Shown here piece by piece: positions 1 to 9,329 of a stretch of 64,000 bases of DNA. Numbering within the stretch: position 1 is the first letter of the stretch; each line of letters opens with the position of its first letter. The position numbers and the translations under genes were made by a program. Source of the DNA: Latilactobacillus sakei subsp. sakei DSM 20017 = JCM 1157 (GTDB taxonomy: Bacteria; Bacillota; Bacilli; Lactobacillales; Lactobacillaceae); the NCBI RefSeq assembly GCF_002370355.1, contig NZ_AP017929.1, positions 1,426,001 to 1,490,000 on the forward strand, given 5' to 3'. The notes below the pieces were generated by a model. That model saw only the letters and a list, made by a program, of their open reading frames with translations, was not told the DNA's origin and did not search any database.

Positions 1-333
1 AATATCATGGTTTAAGTTAATGGTGACAGGAACTCGTTGCCAAATCCATAAGAAGACGGACATCATGACGGTACCGTAAATTGTATAGGCTAAGGCGCGT
101 TTACCTAAAAATTTGTACCCAAGAATTACTAACGGGATATTTAAAATTAAAGTTGTATAGGCTGGATCAATATGAAGCCAATAGCGCACAATTAAGGTAA
201 TCCCGGTTAAGCCGCCTTCAGCTAAATGATTTTGAATGTTAATCGTAATCAAACCAAAGGCGTAAATCGCACAACCAATGGCAATCGCGATTAAATCACG
301 AAGAGTGGTGGTCAAATTTGTTTTTTGTGTCAT
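1..333 (-). CDS. YitT family membrane protein, 3' end cut by window edge
   Basis: The first 111 codons are visible and the gene runs off the left edge. The ATG at 333 follows an AAGGGGG Shine-Dalgarno at about seven bases; a second ATG at 340 is too close to that site and out of frame. The protein begins MTQKTNLTTTLRDL and continues with hydrophobic segments, including IAIAIGCAIYAFGLI, then NHLAEGGLTGITLI, a pattern characteristic of YitT/DUF161 multi-pass proteins. These are integral membrane proteins of unknown transport role. Family membership is from recognised motif style and not from a search; the C-terminal domain is outside the window. It is divergent from cca. Confidence 0.7.
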   Translation of the reverse strand, partial: MTQKTNLTTTLRDLIAIAIGCAIYAFGLITINIQNHLAEGGLTGITLIVRYWLHIDPAYTTLILNIPLVILGYKFLGKRALAYTIYGTVMMSVFLWIWQRVPVTINLNHDI

Positions 334-422
334 TTGTCATTCCCCCTTACTGTGGTACCTACTATTAAATATAGCACGGAATCGCTGTCATGACTAAGCC
401 AATTAAGTTTAGCAAAGGATTG

Positions 423-431
423 TGGTATGAT
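423..431 (+). promoter_or_regulatory. possible extended -10 promoter for cca
   Basis: TGGTATGAT gives a TGn-extended -10 (TATGAT at 426-431) about 50 bases before the cca start. No good -35 is visible, which extended -10 promoters can tolerate. Weak prediction. Confidence 0.35.
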
Positions 432-480
432 AAATGGATAAAATGATGTACCAATAGTGATTAGATAAGAGGTTGAATAA

Positions 481-1674
481 ATGAAATTAACGACTTTTGC
501 GCCCGAATTTGCAGAAGCACTGCCAATCCTAGAACAAATTGAAGCAGCTGGTTTTGAGGCTTACTTTGTTGGGGGGAGTGTCCGTGATAATTTATTGGGC
601 TTACCAATTCATGATGTTGATATTGCGACATCTGCCTATCCAGCTGAAATCAAACAAATTTTTAAACGGACTGTCGATACTGGGATTCAACATGGCACGG
701 TCATGATTTTAGACCATGGCAATGGCTACGAAGTGACAACTTTTAGAACGGAAACCGGGTATCAAGATTTCCGGCGGCCTGATTCAGTAACGTTTGTCCG
801 CTCGTTGGAAGAGGATTTGAAACGGCGTGACTTTACCATTAACGCCTTAGCGATGCGCGCAGATGGTGAAATCATCGATCTTTTTGACGGCATTGCTGAT
901 TTGAAGGCGCATAAAATTCGTGCGGTCGGTGTCGCCGATGAACGTTTCCATGAAGATGCACTACGGATGATGCGGGCAGTTCGGTTTGAGAGCCAACTCG
1001 GTTTTTCAGTGACTGAAACCACGCAAGCCGCTATTGAAAAGCACGCTGCCTTGCTTGAAAAAATTGCGATTGAACGCATTCACGTTGAATTTATGAAGTT
1101 GATGCAAGGGATTGAACGGCAAAATGGGTTACGGACGTTTATTGACACGGGCTTATATCGATATTGCCCGGATTTAGCTGATCAATTACCGGCTTTGGAA
1201 CAATTGACGGCCTTACCAACGGAACAATTACATGATGAAAGTGCGGTTTGGTTAGTGGTGACCTATTTACTCGGGCAAACACCCGCACAAGCTGGCCGTT
1301 TTTTGAAGCATTGGAAGAGTGCTAATGATGTGATTGATGCGGTTAAAGCCGGTTTGGTCTTACTCCCTAAATTATTGACGGCAACTGCCGACCAATGGGA
1401 CCTTTATCAAGCTGGTCAATCGGTGTTAGTGATTAGTCTGCAAATCGCACAATTGGTGACGACTGCGACAATTCCAACTGCTGACTGGTTAGAACGCTAT
1501 GATCGGTTACAAATTAAGCAAAAAGCCGATTTAGCGATTAATGGTCAAATATTGATGCAAAATGGCTTCCAACCAGGGCCTATTTTAGGCAAAACACTAG
1601 CTATTTTAGAACGGAAAGTGGTCCTAGACGAGTTACCAAATACGACGGAAGCGTTACTAAAGGCCGCTAAATAA
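481..1674 (+). CDS. cca: CCA-adding tRNA nucleotidyltransferase
   Basis: Adds or repairs the 3' CCA end of tRNAs in the cytoplasm using CTP and ATP. The 397-residue protein is the usual length for the Gram-positive class II enzyme. The nucleotidyltransferase signature GGSVRD is at residues 31-36, and the metal-binding pair D45-x-D47 follows in HDVDIA. The motif RRDFTINALA near residue 120 and the later ERIHVEFMKLM segment are typical of the family's neck and body. The ATG is preceded by AAGAGG. In many lactobacilli cca sits near an ABC-F gene and thyA, as here. No oddity seen. Confidence 0.96.
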   Translation: MKLTTFAPEFAEALPILEQIEAAGFEAYFVGGSVRDNLLGLPIHDVDIATSAYPAEIKQIFKRTVDTGIQHGTVMILDHGNGYEVTTFRTETGYQDFRRPDSVTFVRSLEEDLKRRDFTINALAMRADGEIIDLFDGIADLKAHKIRAVGVADERFHEDALRMMRAVRFESQLGFSVTETTQAAIEKHAALLEKIAIERIHVEFMKLMQGIERQNGLRTFIDTGLYRYCPDLADQLPALEQLTALPTEQLHDESAVWLVVTYLLGQTPAQAGRFLKHWKSANDVIDAVKAGLVLLPKLLTATADQWDLYQAGQSVLVISLQIAQLVTTATIPTADWLERYDRLQIKQKADLAINGQILMQNGFQPGPILGKTLAILERKVVLDELPNTTEALLKAAK

Positions 1675-1742
1675 AAATGAACCACTTTTTCAAGACTTGT
1701 GTTAAAATAAGCATGTAAGCACATTCAGAAAGGGTGACATTG

Positions 1743-2204
1743 ATGGCACAACACGTTTTTAAAGAATTGAAATTGTATTTTAGAAATGGTGACGCATGGA
1801 CAATCAACCACAAGGAATTGAACGATATTTGGATTAGCCGGGTAACAACCAGCTATGGCCGAATTAACGGTGGCCCAATGCAAGAAATTCATCCATGTAA
1901 GAGTTTTAAAGCTGAAATCTTACCAGAAGCTGATCATGTTAAGAGTGAAGACATTAATACTGGCTCACTTGAAATGGGGATGTTTGGTCGCGCAACGAAG
2001 TATCAAGATATTGAGAAGTTAGACCTTATCTTTGAAGACGAACAAGATAAGAAACCACTTCAAATCTACTTCCCATTCAAGAATAAGGATACAAGCGGTT
2101 TAGATAACATTTATCAAACCAGCCAAATCTCACAAAAAAATGGTCATTTATACATCGTCATTGATGCTACAAGCTCAATTGCCGATGAATATCCTGAAAT
2201 TTAA
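1743..2204 (+). CDS. conserved hypothetical protein, 153 aa
   Basis: I do not recognise a family. The ATG at 1743 has AAAGGG about eight bases upstream; an in-frame upstream start at 1734 lacks a site. The product is soluble, has no signal peptide or membrane segment, and is rich in Glu, Asp and Lys. It starts MAQHVFKELKLYFRNGDAW and alternates short beta-like stretches (LKLYF, LDLIF, LQIYF, LYIVID), suggesting a small beta-rich domain. Base use matches its neighbours, and it has its own Shine-Dalgarno and a strong terminator, so it is a real gene transcribed alone or with cca. Function unknown. Confidence 0.75.
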   Translation: MAQHVFKELKLYFRNGDAWTINHKELNDIWISRVTTSYGRINGGPMQEIHPCKSFKAEILPEADHVKSEDINTGSLEMGMFGRATKYQDIEKLDLIFEDEQDKKPLQIYFPFKNKDTSGLDNIYQTSQISQKNGHLYIVIDATSSIADEYPEI

Positions 2205-2215
2205 TGACTGCATTA

Positions 2216-2246
2216 AAACCGATTCGATTATGAATCGGTTTTTTTA
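2216..2246 (+). terminator. rho-independent terminator after the 153-aa gene
   Basis: Stem AACCGATTC / GAATCGGTT, six-base loop, then seven T. Confidence 0.9.
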
Positions 2247-2316
2247 GTGATTTTTAATTGTCACCCGCCGGATTATTCGCTATGATTGAGAGAATGAAAG
2301 TAAAAGGTGAAAAATA

Positions 2317-4206
2317 TTGCAAACATTAACAGCGACGAACTTAACGAAGACTTATGGCGAAAAAACGCTCTTTAAAGATATCTCATTTTTAATTCGCGAA
2401 GGTGATCGAATTGGCCTCGTTGGGATTAACGGGACTGGGAAGACGACGTTATTAAACGCGTTAACAGGCACTGACTCTTATGATAGTGGCCAGATTGAAA
2501 CCCCTAATCAATACGCGATGAGTTATTTAGCGCAAAAACCGGTCTTTGATACTAATTTGAGTATCATGGCCGCTATTTTTGCCGGCCAAAATCCGGTGTT
2601 TAAAACGATTCAGAATTACGAACGTGTCTTGGCGGCCTATACGGCTGATCCAACGAATCCTAAGTTGCAAACGCAATATGAACAAGCTGATGCGCAGATG
2701 ACGCAACAAGATGCTTGGACTGTGGATACCGATATCAAAACAATCTTGACGCAATTGCATTTAACTGACTTAGATCAACCGATTAATACGCTCTCAGGGG
2801 GCCAACAAAAACGGGTTGGTTTGGCACAAGCCTTGATTGAAAGCCCAGATTTATTAATCTTAGACGAACCGACTAACCATCTTGATTTTGATTCTATCGA
2901 ATGGTTAGAAAAACGCTTAGCACAATACAAGGGCGCACTTTTAATCGTGACGCATGATCGGTATTTCTTGGATCGGGTTGCGAATCAAATTTTTGAATTG
3001 GACGCCGGTCAACTCTATACGTATACCGGGAACTACGAACAATTCTTAACACAAAAAGCAGACCGGATTGAACGCGAACAACAAGCCGCCCACAAACAAC
3101 AACAACTCTATAAGCAAGAATTGACGTGGATGCGCGCCGGGGCTAAAGCTCGAACGACAAAGCAACAAGCGCGAATCAATCGGTTTAACGATTTGAAGGG
3201 CAATCTGACAACTGGACCGGATACTGCCGAAGTTGATATTCAAATGGGCCAATCACGTTTAGGCAAGAAGGTCTTGGAACTTAAAGACGCTAACTTAACA
3301 CTTGATGCTCATCCTATCTTGAAAGATTTCAGCTTGTTAGTGCAAGCTAATGATCGAATTGGGATTACTGGGGTGAACGGTGCTGGTAAGTCTTCACTAC
3401 TAAATGTTTTAGCTGAACGAATTCCGCTAGATAGTGGTGAATTGGTCGTCGGCGAGACGGTTAACTTGGGCTATTATACGCAACAAAATGAAGATTTGGA
3501 TCTTGATAAACGGGTGATTGCTTACCTCCAAGAAGCCGGTGAAGAAGTTGTCGGTAAAAATGGGGATCGGATTAGTGTCACGCAATTATTGGAGCAGTTC
3601 CTCTTTGACCGGTCAACACATGGGACGTTAATTAAGAAATTATCTGGTGGCGAAAAACGCCGGTTGTATCTCTTAAAATTATTGATGCAACAACCAAACG
3701 TTTTATTATTGGATGAACCAACTAATGACCTTGATATCGGGACATTAACGATTCTTGAAAACTATCTCGAAAACTTTAACGGGACCGTCATTACCGTTTC
3801 TCATGACCGTTATTTCCTAGATCAAGTTGCTGATAAATTATTAGTACTCGATGGTCACGGCAATATTACGACAGAAGTCGGCTTGTTTAGTGACTACTTG
3901 GCTAAACAAAAAACAGCAACGACAAAGGTAACGGCACCTAAGCCCACACCTGAAGTCACTGTCGAAGCGGTTAAGGAACCAGCCGCTAAACATAAGTTAA
4001 CGTATAACGAACAAAAGGAATACGCCCATATTGAAACAGATCTTGAAAAGCTAGATGAACAAATCGAAACAATCAAGACTGAGATGAATCAAAATGGTGC
4101 TGATTACGGTAAATTAGCCGAATGGCAAGCTGAGTTAGACCGTTTAAACCAAGAATTAGATGAAAAAATGGCGCGCTGGGACTACCTAAGCGAATACGCA
4201 GACTAA
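2317..4206 (+). CDS. ABC-F family ATPase, Uup/YfmR type
   Basis: A cytoplasmic duplicated ABC ATPase without membrane segments, acting on ribosomes as ABC-F proteins do. Domain 1 has Walker A GINGTGKT at residues 37-44, the LSGGQQKR signature and LDEPTNHLD. Domain 2 has [16 protein letters not shown] and LDEPTNDLD. The linker between them is charged and Gln-rich. From about residue 555 a C-terminal coiled coil ([17 protein letters not shown] onward) marks the Uup/YfmR subgroup, and 629 residues matches YfmR length. B. subtilis YfmR helps resolve polyproline stalls; that role here is inferred. The start is TTG, chosen because AAAGGTGA lies at 2303-2310 and no ATG fits. Confidence 0.92.
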   Translation: MQTLTATNLTKTYGEKTLFKDISFLIREGDRIGLVGINGTGKTTLLNALTGTDSYDSGQIETPNQYAMSYLAQKPVFDTNLSIMAAIFAGQNPVFKTIQNYERVLAAYTADPTNPKLQTQYEQADAQMTQQDAWTVDTDIKTILTQLHLTDLDQPINTLSGGQQKRVGLAQALIESPDLLILDEPTNHLDFDSIEWLEKRLAQYKGALLIVTHDRYFLDRVANQIFELDAGQLYTYTGNYEQFLTQKADRIEREQQAAHKQQQLYKQELTWMRAGAKARTTKQQARINRFNDLKGNLTTGPDTAEVDIQMGQSRLGKKVLELKDANLTLDAHPILKDFSLLVQANDRIGITGVNGAGKSSLLNVLAERIPLDSGELVVGETVNLGYYTQQNEDLDLDKRVIAYLQEAGEEVVGKNGDRISVTQLLEQFLFDRSTHGTLIKKLSGGEKRRLYLLKLLMQQPNVLLLDEPTNDLDIGTLTILENYLENFNGTVITVSHDRYFLDQVADKLLVLDGHGNITTEVGLFSDYLAKQKTATTKVTAPKPTPEVTVEAVKEPAAKHKLTYNEQKEYAHIETDLEKLDEQIETIKTEMNQNGADYGKLAEWQAELDRLNQELDEKMARWDYLSEYAD

Positions 4207-4277
4207 AGAAGTGCGTTCAGCCCGGTTATGTTCCGAGCACTAGCACGTTATTACAACTATCAAAAAGGGAGTTTACC

Positions 4278-5228
4278 ATGTCAGAACAAGTATACCTCGA
4301 TTTAGCACGGACAATCTTAGCAGAGGGTCACTACAAGGAAGATCGGACTAATACCGGTACTTATAGCCTCTTTGGCTACCAAATGCGTTTTAATTTACAA
4401 GAGGGTTTCCCTTTATTGACGACGAAGAAGGTGCCTTTTGGTTTAATCAAAAGTGAACTCTTGTGGTTTTTAAAAGGGGATTCGAACATTCGTTATTTAT
4501 TACAACATAATAACCATATTTGGGATGAATGGGCATTTGAACGCTTCGTTAAAAGTACTGATTACACCGGTCCTGACATGACCGATTTCAGTCACCGGGC
4601 TCAAGACGATGCTGATTTCAAAGTTGTTTATCAAGAACAAATGCGCCTATTTAACGACCGGATCTTAGCCGACGAAGGATTTGCAAAACAATACGGCGAA
4701 TTAGGTGATATTTATGGTAAGCAATGGCGTGCTTGGCAAACACGTTCAGGCGAAACCATTGATCAGATTAAAAACGTCATCGAAATGATTAAAACGAATC
4801 CCGATTCACGACGGTTGATTGTGTCTGCTTGGAATCCAGAAGATGTGCCTAGTATGGCTTTACCGCCTTGTCACACCATGTTCCAATTTTACGTCAACGA
4901 CGGTAAGCTTTCGTGTCAACTTTATCAACGAAGTGGGGATGTCTTCCTCGGTGTACCGTTTAACATCGCCAGTTATGCGTTATTAACGCATTTGATTGCT
5001 CATGAAACTGGGCTTGAGGTCGGTGAATTCATCCATACTCTGGGGGATGCACATATTTATAGTAACCACGTGACCCAAGTGAAGACTCAATTGGCACGAT
5101 CAATGCATGCTGCACCCAAATTATGGTTAAACCCAGATAAGAAGAGCATTTTTGATTTTGATGTTGCTGATATTAAAGTGGAAAATTATGAATCAGAACC
5201 CGCAATTAAAGCACCTGTTGCGGTATAG
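4278..5228 (+). CDS. thyA: thymidylate synthase
   Basis: Methylates dUMP to dTMP with 5,10-methylene-THF, producing dihydrofolate. The length of 316 residues and the catalytic Cys at 198 (in [12 protein letters not shown]) are exactly those of the classical L. casei enzyme. This includes the roughly 50-residue insert after residue 90 ([17 protein letters not shown] region) that distinguishes the L. casei type from the E. coli type. The [19 protein letters not shown] dUMP/folate region is intact. AAAGGGAG precedes the ATG. folA starts 10 bases after the stop, so the dihydrofolate product is recycled by the next gene. Confidence 0.98.
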   Translation: MSEQVYLDLARTILAEGHYKEDRTNTGTYSLFGYQMRFNLQEGFPLLTTKKVPFGLIKSELLWFLKGDSNIRYLLQHNNHIWDEWAFERFVKSTDYTGPDMTDFSHRAQDDADFKVVYQEQMRLFNDRILADEGFAKQYGELGDIYGKQWRAWQTRSGETIDQIKNVIEMIKTNPDSRRLIVSAWNPEDVPSMALPPCHTMFQFYVNDGKLSCQLYQRSGDVFLGVPFNIASYALLTHLIAHETGLEVGEFIHTLGDAHIYSNHVTQVKTQLARSMHAAPKLWLNPDKKSIFDFDVADIKVENYESEPAIKAPVAV

Positions 5229-5238
5229 GAGGTAGCAG

Positions 5239-5739
5239 ATGATAGCATTTTTATGGGCTGAAGATCAAAACGGCTTAATCGGTCAAGACGGACATTTACC
5301 TTGGCGCTTACCGAATGATCTAGCCAACTTTAAACGCGAAACGATTAACGAAGCAGTTATCATGGGGCGCAAAACGTATGACAGCTTACCTAAAAAGCCG
5401 TTACCCGGCCGACAAAACATTGTGATTACACGCCAAAGCGGTTTGACAGTTGCCAAAGACGTTTTAGTTTTTAATGAGCGCACACAACTGCTTGATTATC
5501 AAAGGGAACATCCTGCGCAAAAATTATTCATTATCGGCGGTGCTGATATCTTTAAACTTTTTGCGGCTAATGTCGACTATTTATACGTTACGAAGATTGC
5601 TGACAAGTTCCAAGGTGATGTTTATATGCCAACAATTGACTACACGCAATTTAAATTAATTTCGCAACAAGCAGGAACGGTTGATGAACGTAATCAATAC
5701 CCACATACCTTTGAGATTTATCAAAGAATCACTAAATAA
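5239..5739 (+). CDS. folA: dihydrofolate reductase
   Basis: NADPH-dependent reduction of dihydrofolate to tetrahydrofolate, the trimethoprim target. The 166-residue sequence shows the family N-terminus LWAEDQNGLIGQDGHLPW, the catalytic Asp27 in LPNDLANFK, the cofactor motif MGRKTYDSLP and the late IIGGADIFKLF segment. The gene has a GGAGG site overlapping the end of thyA and is co-transcribed with it. A strong terminator follows 10 bases after the stop. Confidence 0.97.
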   Translation: MIAFLWAEDQNGLIGQDGHLPWRLPNDLANFKRETINEAVIMGRKTYDSLPKKPLPGRQNIVITRQSGLTVAKDVLVFNERTQLLDYQREHPAQKLFIIGGADIFKLFAANVDYLYVTKIADKFQGDVYMPTIDYTQFKLISQQAGTVDERNQYPHTFEIYQRITK

Positions 5740-5748
5740 AAACACCTC

Positions 5749-5789
5749 AAGATACCCTGTGATTCGATTAAGCAGGGTATCTTTTTTTA
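5749..5789 (+). terminator. terminator of thyA-folA
   Basis: Stem AGATACCCTG / CAGGGTATCT, 13-base loop, then seven T in all. Confidence 0.93.
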
Positions 5790-5935
5790 TGCTAGGATAA
5801 ACAGTCGCTTTTTTTCTCAGTAACTTTTGCTGAAAAAATGGGCGTAGTTTGATATACTGTCTTATAGATATAATCATAGAAATAGCGGTCCGCATATGGG
5901 CCTGTTTCGAGATAGAAAGTGTGGCTGAAGTAGTA

Positions 5936-6781
5936 GTGGCTAATATTAAAATCGTAACGGATTCATCAATTCAATTAACACCAGAAGAAATTAAACAACA
6001 TCATATTACGGTGATTCCGTTGACCATCATGATTGACAATACCGTCTATATTGATGGTGAAACAATCACACGTGATCAATTTATGACTGAAATGGCTAGT
6101 GCTAGTGCGCTTCCTAAGACGAGTCAACCAGCCATTGGTAATTTTATCGAAACATACGAACAACTAGCAGCTGATGGTAGTCAAATTCTATCAATTCATA
6201 TGTTACGTGCGATTAGCGGGACAGTTGATACAGCACGTCAAGCTGGCGAAATGGCTAAAGCTGACGTCACTGTTATTGATAGTGATTTTACAGATCGTGC
6301 AATGGCCTTCCAAGTTTTAAAAGCAGCGGAAGTGATTGAAGCGGGCGGTTCATTAGAAGATGCCTTAGCAGCTATTCAAGCAGTTCATGACAATACGAAA
6401 TTATACATGGGTGTCACAGACTTAACCAACCTTGTTAAAGGTGGCCGTTTAAGCCATGCAGCCGGGGTGATTTCAAGTTTATTAAACATCAAAGTAATCC
6501 TTGAAGTTGCTGATAGTGAGCTTAAGGTGCTCCGTAAAGGTCGCGGTATGAAGACTATTACGAAGTTCATTGATGAAATGGATGATGATCTCAGAAAGTT
6601 AAAAAATGTTAAAGCAATCGGTATTTCACACGCCGATGGTTTGGAACTCAGTGAAAAGATCAAGGCGCAATTACAAGCAGCCTTTCCAGCAATCGAAATT
6701 TTAGTACGAACCACTGATCCAGTCATTGCAACCCATGCGGGCGCCGGTGCTTTTGCAGTGATGTATTATACTGAAAACTAA
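5936..6781 (+). CDS. DegV family fatty-acid-binding protein (paralogue 1)
   Basis: DegV/FakB proteins bind a fatty acid and present it to the kinase FakA for phosphorylation and entry into phospholipid synthesis. The N-terminus NIKIVTDSSIQL carries the TDSS acyl-head contact. PKTSQPAIGNF and the KGGRLSHAAG segment are family hallmarks, and the C-terminal half ends in THAGAGAFAVMYY. The start is unsure: the reading frame is open back to 5849, but the family begins within a few residues of IKIVTDS. GTG at 5936 or GTG at 5921 fits, and neither has a strong Shine-Dalgarno. Two more DegV genes lie at 43659 and 45919. Confidence 0.9.
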   Translation: MANIKIVTDSSIQLTPEEIKQHHITVIPLTIMIDNTVYIDGETITRDQFMTEMASASALPKTSQPAIGNFIETYEQLAADGSQILSIHMLRAISGTVDTARQAGEMAKADVTVIDSDFTDRAMAFQVLKAAEVIEAGGSLEDALAAIQAVHDNTKLYMGVTDLTNLVKGGRLSHAAGVISSLLNIKVILEVADSELKVLRKGRGMKTITKFIDEMDDDLRKLKNVKAIGISHADGLELSEKIKAQLQAAFPAIEILVRTTDPVIATHAGAGAFAVMYYTEN

Positions 6782-6794
6782 GAAGTTTATGACT

Positions 6795-6826
6795 AAGGCT
6801 GGTTGACATTTATTTGTCCCAGCCTT
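6795..6826 (+). terminator. inverted repeat after degV, weak terminator
   Basis: Perfect 8-bp stem AAGGCTGG / CCAGCCTT with a 16-base loop. The following TTAACTATTAT is a poor T tract, so it may allow read-through into the next gene. Confidence 0.5.
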
Positions 6827-6860
6827 AACTATTATCTAAAGAGATATGAGGATGCCAGAT

Positions 6861-7763
6861 ATGAAAAAAATACGACAATTGTTGATCGACCTAGGGATAT
6901 TTGCCGGGGTATTACTCGTCGTCTTTATCGTTTGGCAGTTATTGACACCACGTCCAATGAAAGTACGTAGTCATCAAGAAAGTGTTCAGAAAACGAAAGT
7001 CGTTCAACCAAAGAAAGTCAAAAAAACACTGCATTTAGTAGCAGTCGGCGATTCATTGACCCACGGGGTTGGTGATGAGCAAAATAAAGAAGGTTATGTT
7101 TCGCGGATTGCTGCTAAAATTAAAACTGAAACGGGCCATCCTGTTGCAACCGAAAACTATGGTGTTACCGGTGATACTAGTGTTCAGATTGAAAAAAGGG
7201 TGCGCACGCAACCAACGCTACAAGCGAATTTAAAAAAGGCGGACATCATTACACTGACCGTCGGTGGCAATGATTTAATGGCGGTCTTACAAAATAACTT
7301 TTTGGATTTAGATCAAAAACAGATTACAGCCGGGCAAAAGGCCTACCAAACGCATTTGATGACGCTGTTTAGACAAATTCGCCAACAAAATCCAACGGCA
7401 CCAATTTTCGTGATGGGGGTCTATAATCCATTTTACGTTTACTTCCCAGAGATTACGGGGATGTCAAAAGCCGTGACAGCGTGGAATAAGACAGTCAAAG
7501 AAGTTGCTAATGACTTTGAGTCGGCTTATTATATCAATAGCGACCGTCTTTTAACGCATGGTGACGGCCATTATGTGAAACAAACAAAATCGCTCGCTAA
7601 AATGGACAGTAGTAAACTGCAAAAAACACTTGCAGAAAACGAGCATCTCAATCCCTATATTAGCGACGACGATCATTTCCACCCTAATCAAAAAGGGTAT
7701 CAACTCATCACCAACGCTTTTTGGCAACAGATGAATGCACACCAAAAAGATTGGACCAAGTAA
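6861..7763 (+). CDS. SGNH/GDSL hydrolase with N-terminal membrane anchor (YpmR-like)
   Basis: Extracytoplasmic esterase/lipase of the SGNH superfamily; the natural substrate is unknown. Residues 11-28 (LGIFAGVLLVVFIVWQLL) form a membrane anchor without an obvious cleavage site. Block I is GDSLTHG at 63-69 with the nucleophile Ser65, then GVTGDT, block III TVGGNDLM, and a C-terminal DDHFHPNQKGYQ supplying Asp and His. The ATG at 6861 was chosen over 6846 because TGAGG sits about 10 bases upstream of it. It is followed 12 bases later by a ypmS homologue, the same pair as ypmR-ypmS of B. subtilis. Confidence 0.9.
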   Translation: MKKIRQLLIDLGIFAGVLLVVFIVWQLLTPRPMKVRSHQESVQKTKVVQPKKVKKTLHLVAVGDSLTHGVGDEQNKEGYVSRIAAKIKTETGHPVATENYGVTGDTSVQIEKRVRTQPTLQANLKKADIITLTVGGNDLMAVLQNNFLDLDQKQITAGQKAYQTHLMTLFRQIRQQNPTAPIFVMGVYNPFYVYFPEITGMSKAVTAWNKTVKEVANDFESAYYINSDRLLTHGDGHYVKQTKSLAKMDSSKLQKTLAENEHLNPYISDDDHFHPNQKGYQLITNAFWQQMNAHQKDWTK

Positions 7764-7775
7764 GGAAGTTAGTTA

Positions 7776-8405
7776 ATGCAAACCAGACAAGATTTAAAAA
7801 AGGAACAAGTTAGTCCTAAACGAACGATTAATTATTGGAAATATAGCTTTATTGTTTTACTAGCATTAGTGATTGGTACGCTCGGTTTTATCGCCTATAA
7901 CGTTAGTGCACCGCAAACTAAGCAAGTTCAGACTGAAAAAATGATCAAAGCTGACAGTACCTTTGATATTCAGATGCACAAGAAGCAAATTAATAGTGTA
8001 GTGGCCTATTATCTTGAAAACTACCTCGAGAATTCAAAGGTGAAGTACAACTTTACCCTAGATCAACAAGCAATTCTTTCTGGTCAATTCAAATTTTTAG
8101 GCTTTCCGGTCGAATTCAACCTCTTTTTCAAACCATATGTGCTTGAAAACGGTGATATTCAACTACGTGCTAAGCAATTAGCTGTCGGTCAACTGAAAGT
8201 ACCGATGTCATTTGTTTTTAATTACATTCAACGTCAATATAAATTCCCTAAATGGGTTGTTTTAAATGCGCATAAGAGTCGCATTACCTTGCGCTTGAAT
8301 GAATTTAAGTTAGCTAACGGGATGCAAGTCAAGGCCCGCCATATTGATTTGAAGAACGATAAGATTGATTTATCCGTATACGTGCCACTAAAAAATAAGA
8401 AATAA
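7776..8405 (+). CDS. YpmS/DUF2140 family membrane-anchored protein
   Basis: The 209-residue protein has a basic N-terminus, one transmembrane helix at about 22-42 (YWKYSFIVLLALVIGTLGFIAY) and an extracellular domain. That domain shows repeated short beta strands and ends in DLKNDKIDLSVYVPLKNKK. This matches the YpmS layout. The ATG follows AAGGAAG. The family has no established function. Its constant place next to the SGNH hydrolase suggests a shared envelope role; this is inference from gene order. Confidence 0.85.
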   Translation: MQTRQDLKKEQVSPKRTINYWKYSFIVLLALVIGTLGFIAYNVSAPQTKQVQTEKMIKADSTFDIQMHKKQINSVVAYYLENYLENSKVKYNFTLDQQAILSGQFKFLGFPVEFNLFFKPYVLENGDIQLRAKQLAVGQLKVPMSFVFNYIQRQYKFPKWVVLNAHKSRITLRLNEFKLANGMQVKARHIDLKNDKIDLSVYVPLKNKK

Positions 8406-8415
8406 GGTGTGCAAA

Positions 8416-8640
8416 ATGAAGCAGAGTTTCTATCGGTATCTCATGACACAACGCGATCCGAATAACTACGAACCAGTTGCGCAATTTGCCAACAATGCTT
8501 TCTTCGATCAATCATTCCCTAAACATGAAGGGGACTATGAACTGTTATCCCAATATTTGGAGTTAAACGGTAGTTATTTACCGAGCATGCTAATTTTTGA
8601 CGAGGCCTATCAGCTATATCAAGAAAGCGAACAGGCATAG
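8416..8640 (+). CDS. YozE/UPF0346 family small protein
   Basis: A 74-residue protein starting MKQSFYRYLMTQRDPNNYEPVAQFAN, the same length as B. subtilis YozE. The family folds as a SAM-like helical bundle of unknown role. The ATG at 8416 has AAGGTG six to eight bases upstream; an earlier in-frame start at 8407 has no room for a site. It lies between ypmS and lepB in the same direction with short gaps. Confidence 0.88.
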   Translation: MKQSFYRYLMTQRDPNNYEPVAQFANNAFFDQSFPKHEGDYELLSQYLELNGSYLPSMLIFDEAYQLYQESEQA

Positions 8641-8664
8641 TAAAACAGTGATTGAGGCGATTTA

Positions 8665-9195
8665 ATGAGACGGAAACTAGCAATCGCAGGTAATTGGTTT
8701 TTAGCAATTCTCGTGGCCGGACTGGTTGCTTTTGTCATCCGGTCCTTCTTTTTGGTGCCGGCGACGGTTGCTGGGAATTCAATGCAACCAACCCTTAAAT
8801 CGGGTGATCAACTCTTATTGAAAAAGTTTGGGCAGGTCCATCGCTTTGAAATTGTTGTTTTTCGCTTAGCCAATGGGACCACTTACGTGAAGCGGGTGAT
8901 TGGTCTACCGGGTGAGCATATCGCTTATCAAGAGGGCCAATTATACGTTAATGACCGGCCAGTCGTGGAATCTTTTTTGAAGCAATCGCAGCAAAAGACG
9001 GTTTTAACCTCCGATTTTGATTTAAAAACATTAACGGATCACGATCGGATTCCGGCTAACCAATACTTTGTTCTCGGGGATAATCGTCGAATTAGCAAGG
9101 ATAGTCGCACGTTTGGCACAATCGAACGTGAAACAATTATCGGCCGCGCAGTAGGCGTTTATTGGCCGTTTGAAGATATCACTTATTTTAAATAA
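8665..9195 (+). CDS. lepB: type I signal peptidase
   Basis: Membrane-bound serine protease that removes signal peptides from secreted proteins. One N-terminal transmembrane helix at about 8-28 is followed by the catalytic Ser39 in GNSMQPT and the general base Lys76 in TYVKRVIGLPG. The box E motif GDNRRISKDSRTFG lies near the C-terminus. The 176-residue length is usual for the single-membrane-span Gram-positive form. It ends a run with the ypmR/ypmS/yozE genes and is closed by a strong terminator. Confidence 0.96.
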   Translation: MRRKLAIAGNWFLAILVAGLVAFVIRSFFLVPATVAGNSMQPTLKSGDQLLLKKFGQVHRFEIVVFRLANGTTYVKRVIGLPGEHIAYQEGQLYVNDRPVVESFLKQSQQKTVLTSDFDLKTLTDHDRIPANQYFVLGDNRRISKDSRTFGTIERETIIGRAVGVYWPFEDITYFK

Positions 9196-9200
9196 ACGAG

Positions 9201-9233
9201 AAAGGTTACGACTGCGGGTCGTAACCTTTTTAA
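9201..9233 (+). terminator. terminator after lepB
   Basis: 12-bp stem AAAGGTTACGAC / GTCGTAACCTTT, five-base loop, T tract. Confidence 0.93.
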
Positions 9234-9329
9234 TTTAAGCCGTCAAGTTCGCGCTGAGGTATGATAGAATTAAGAATAATACTATCGGTAAGAGATGTAT
9301 TCATCTTAAACAGTAATAAAGGAGTTATT

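Noticed and set aside
9261-9329. N-terminal extension of RbgA from an upstream ATG
   Set aside because: The family starts at the WYPGHMAKA region and AAAGGAG lies just before the ATG at 9330.
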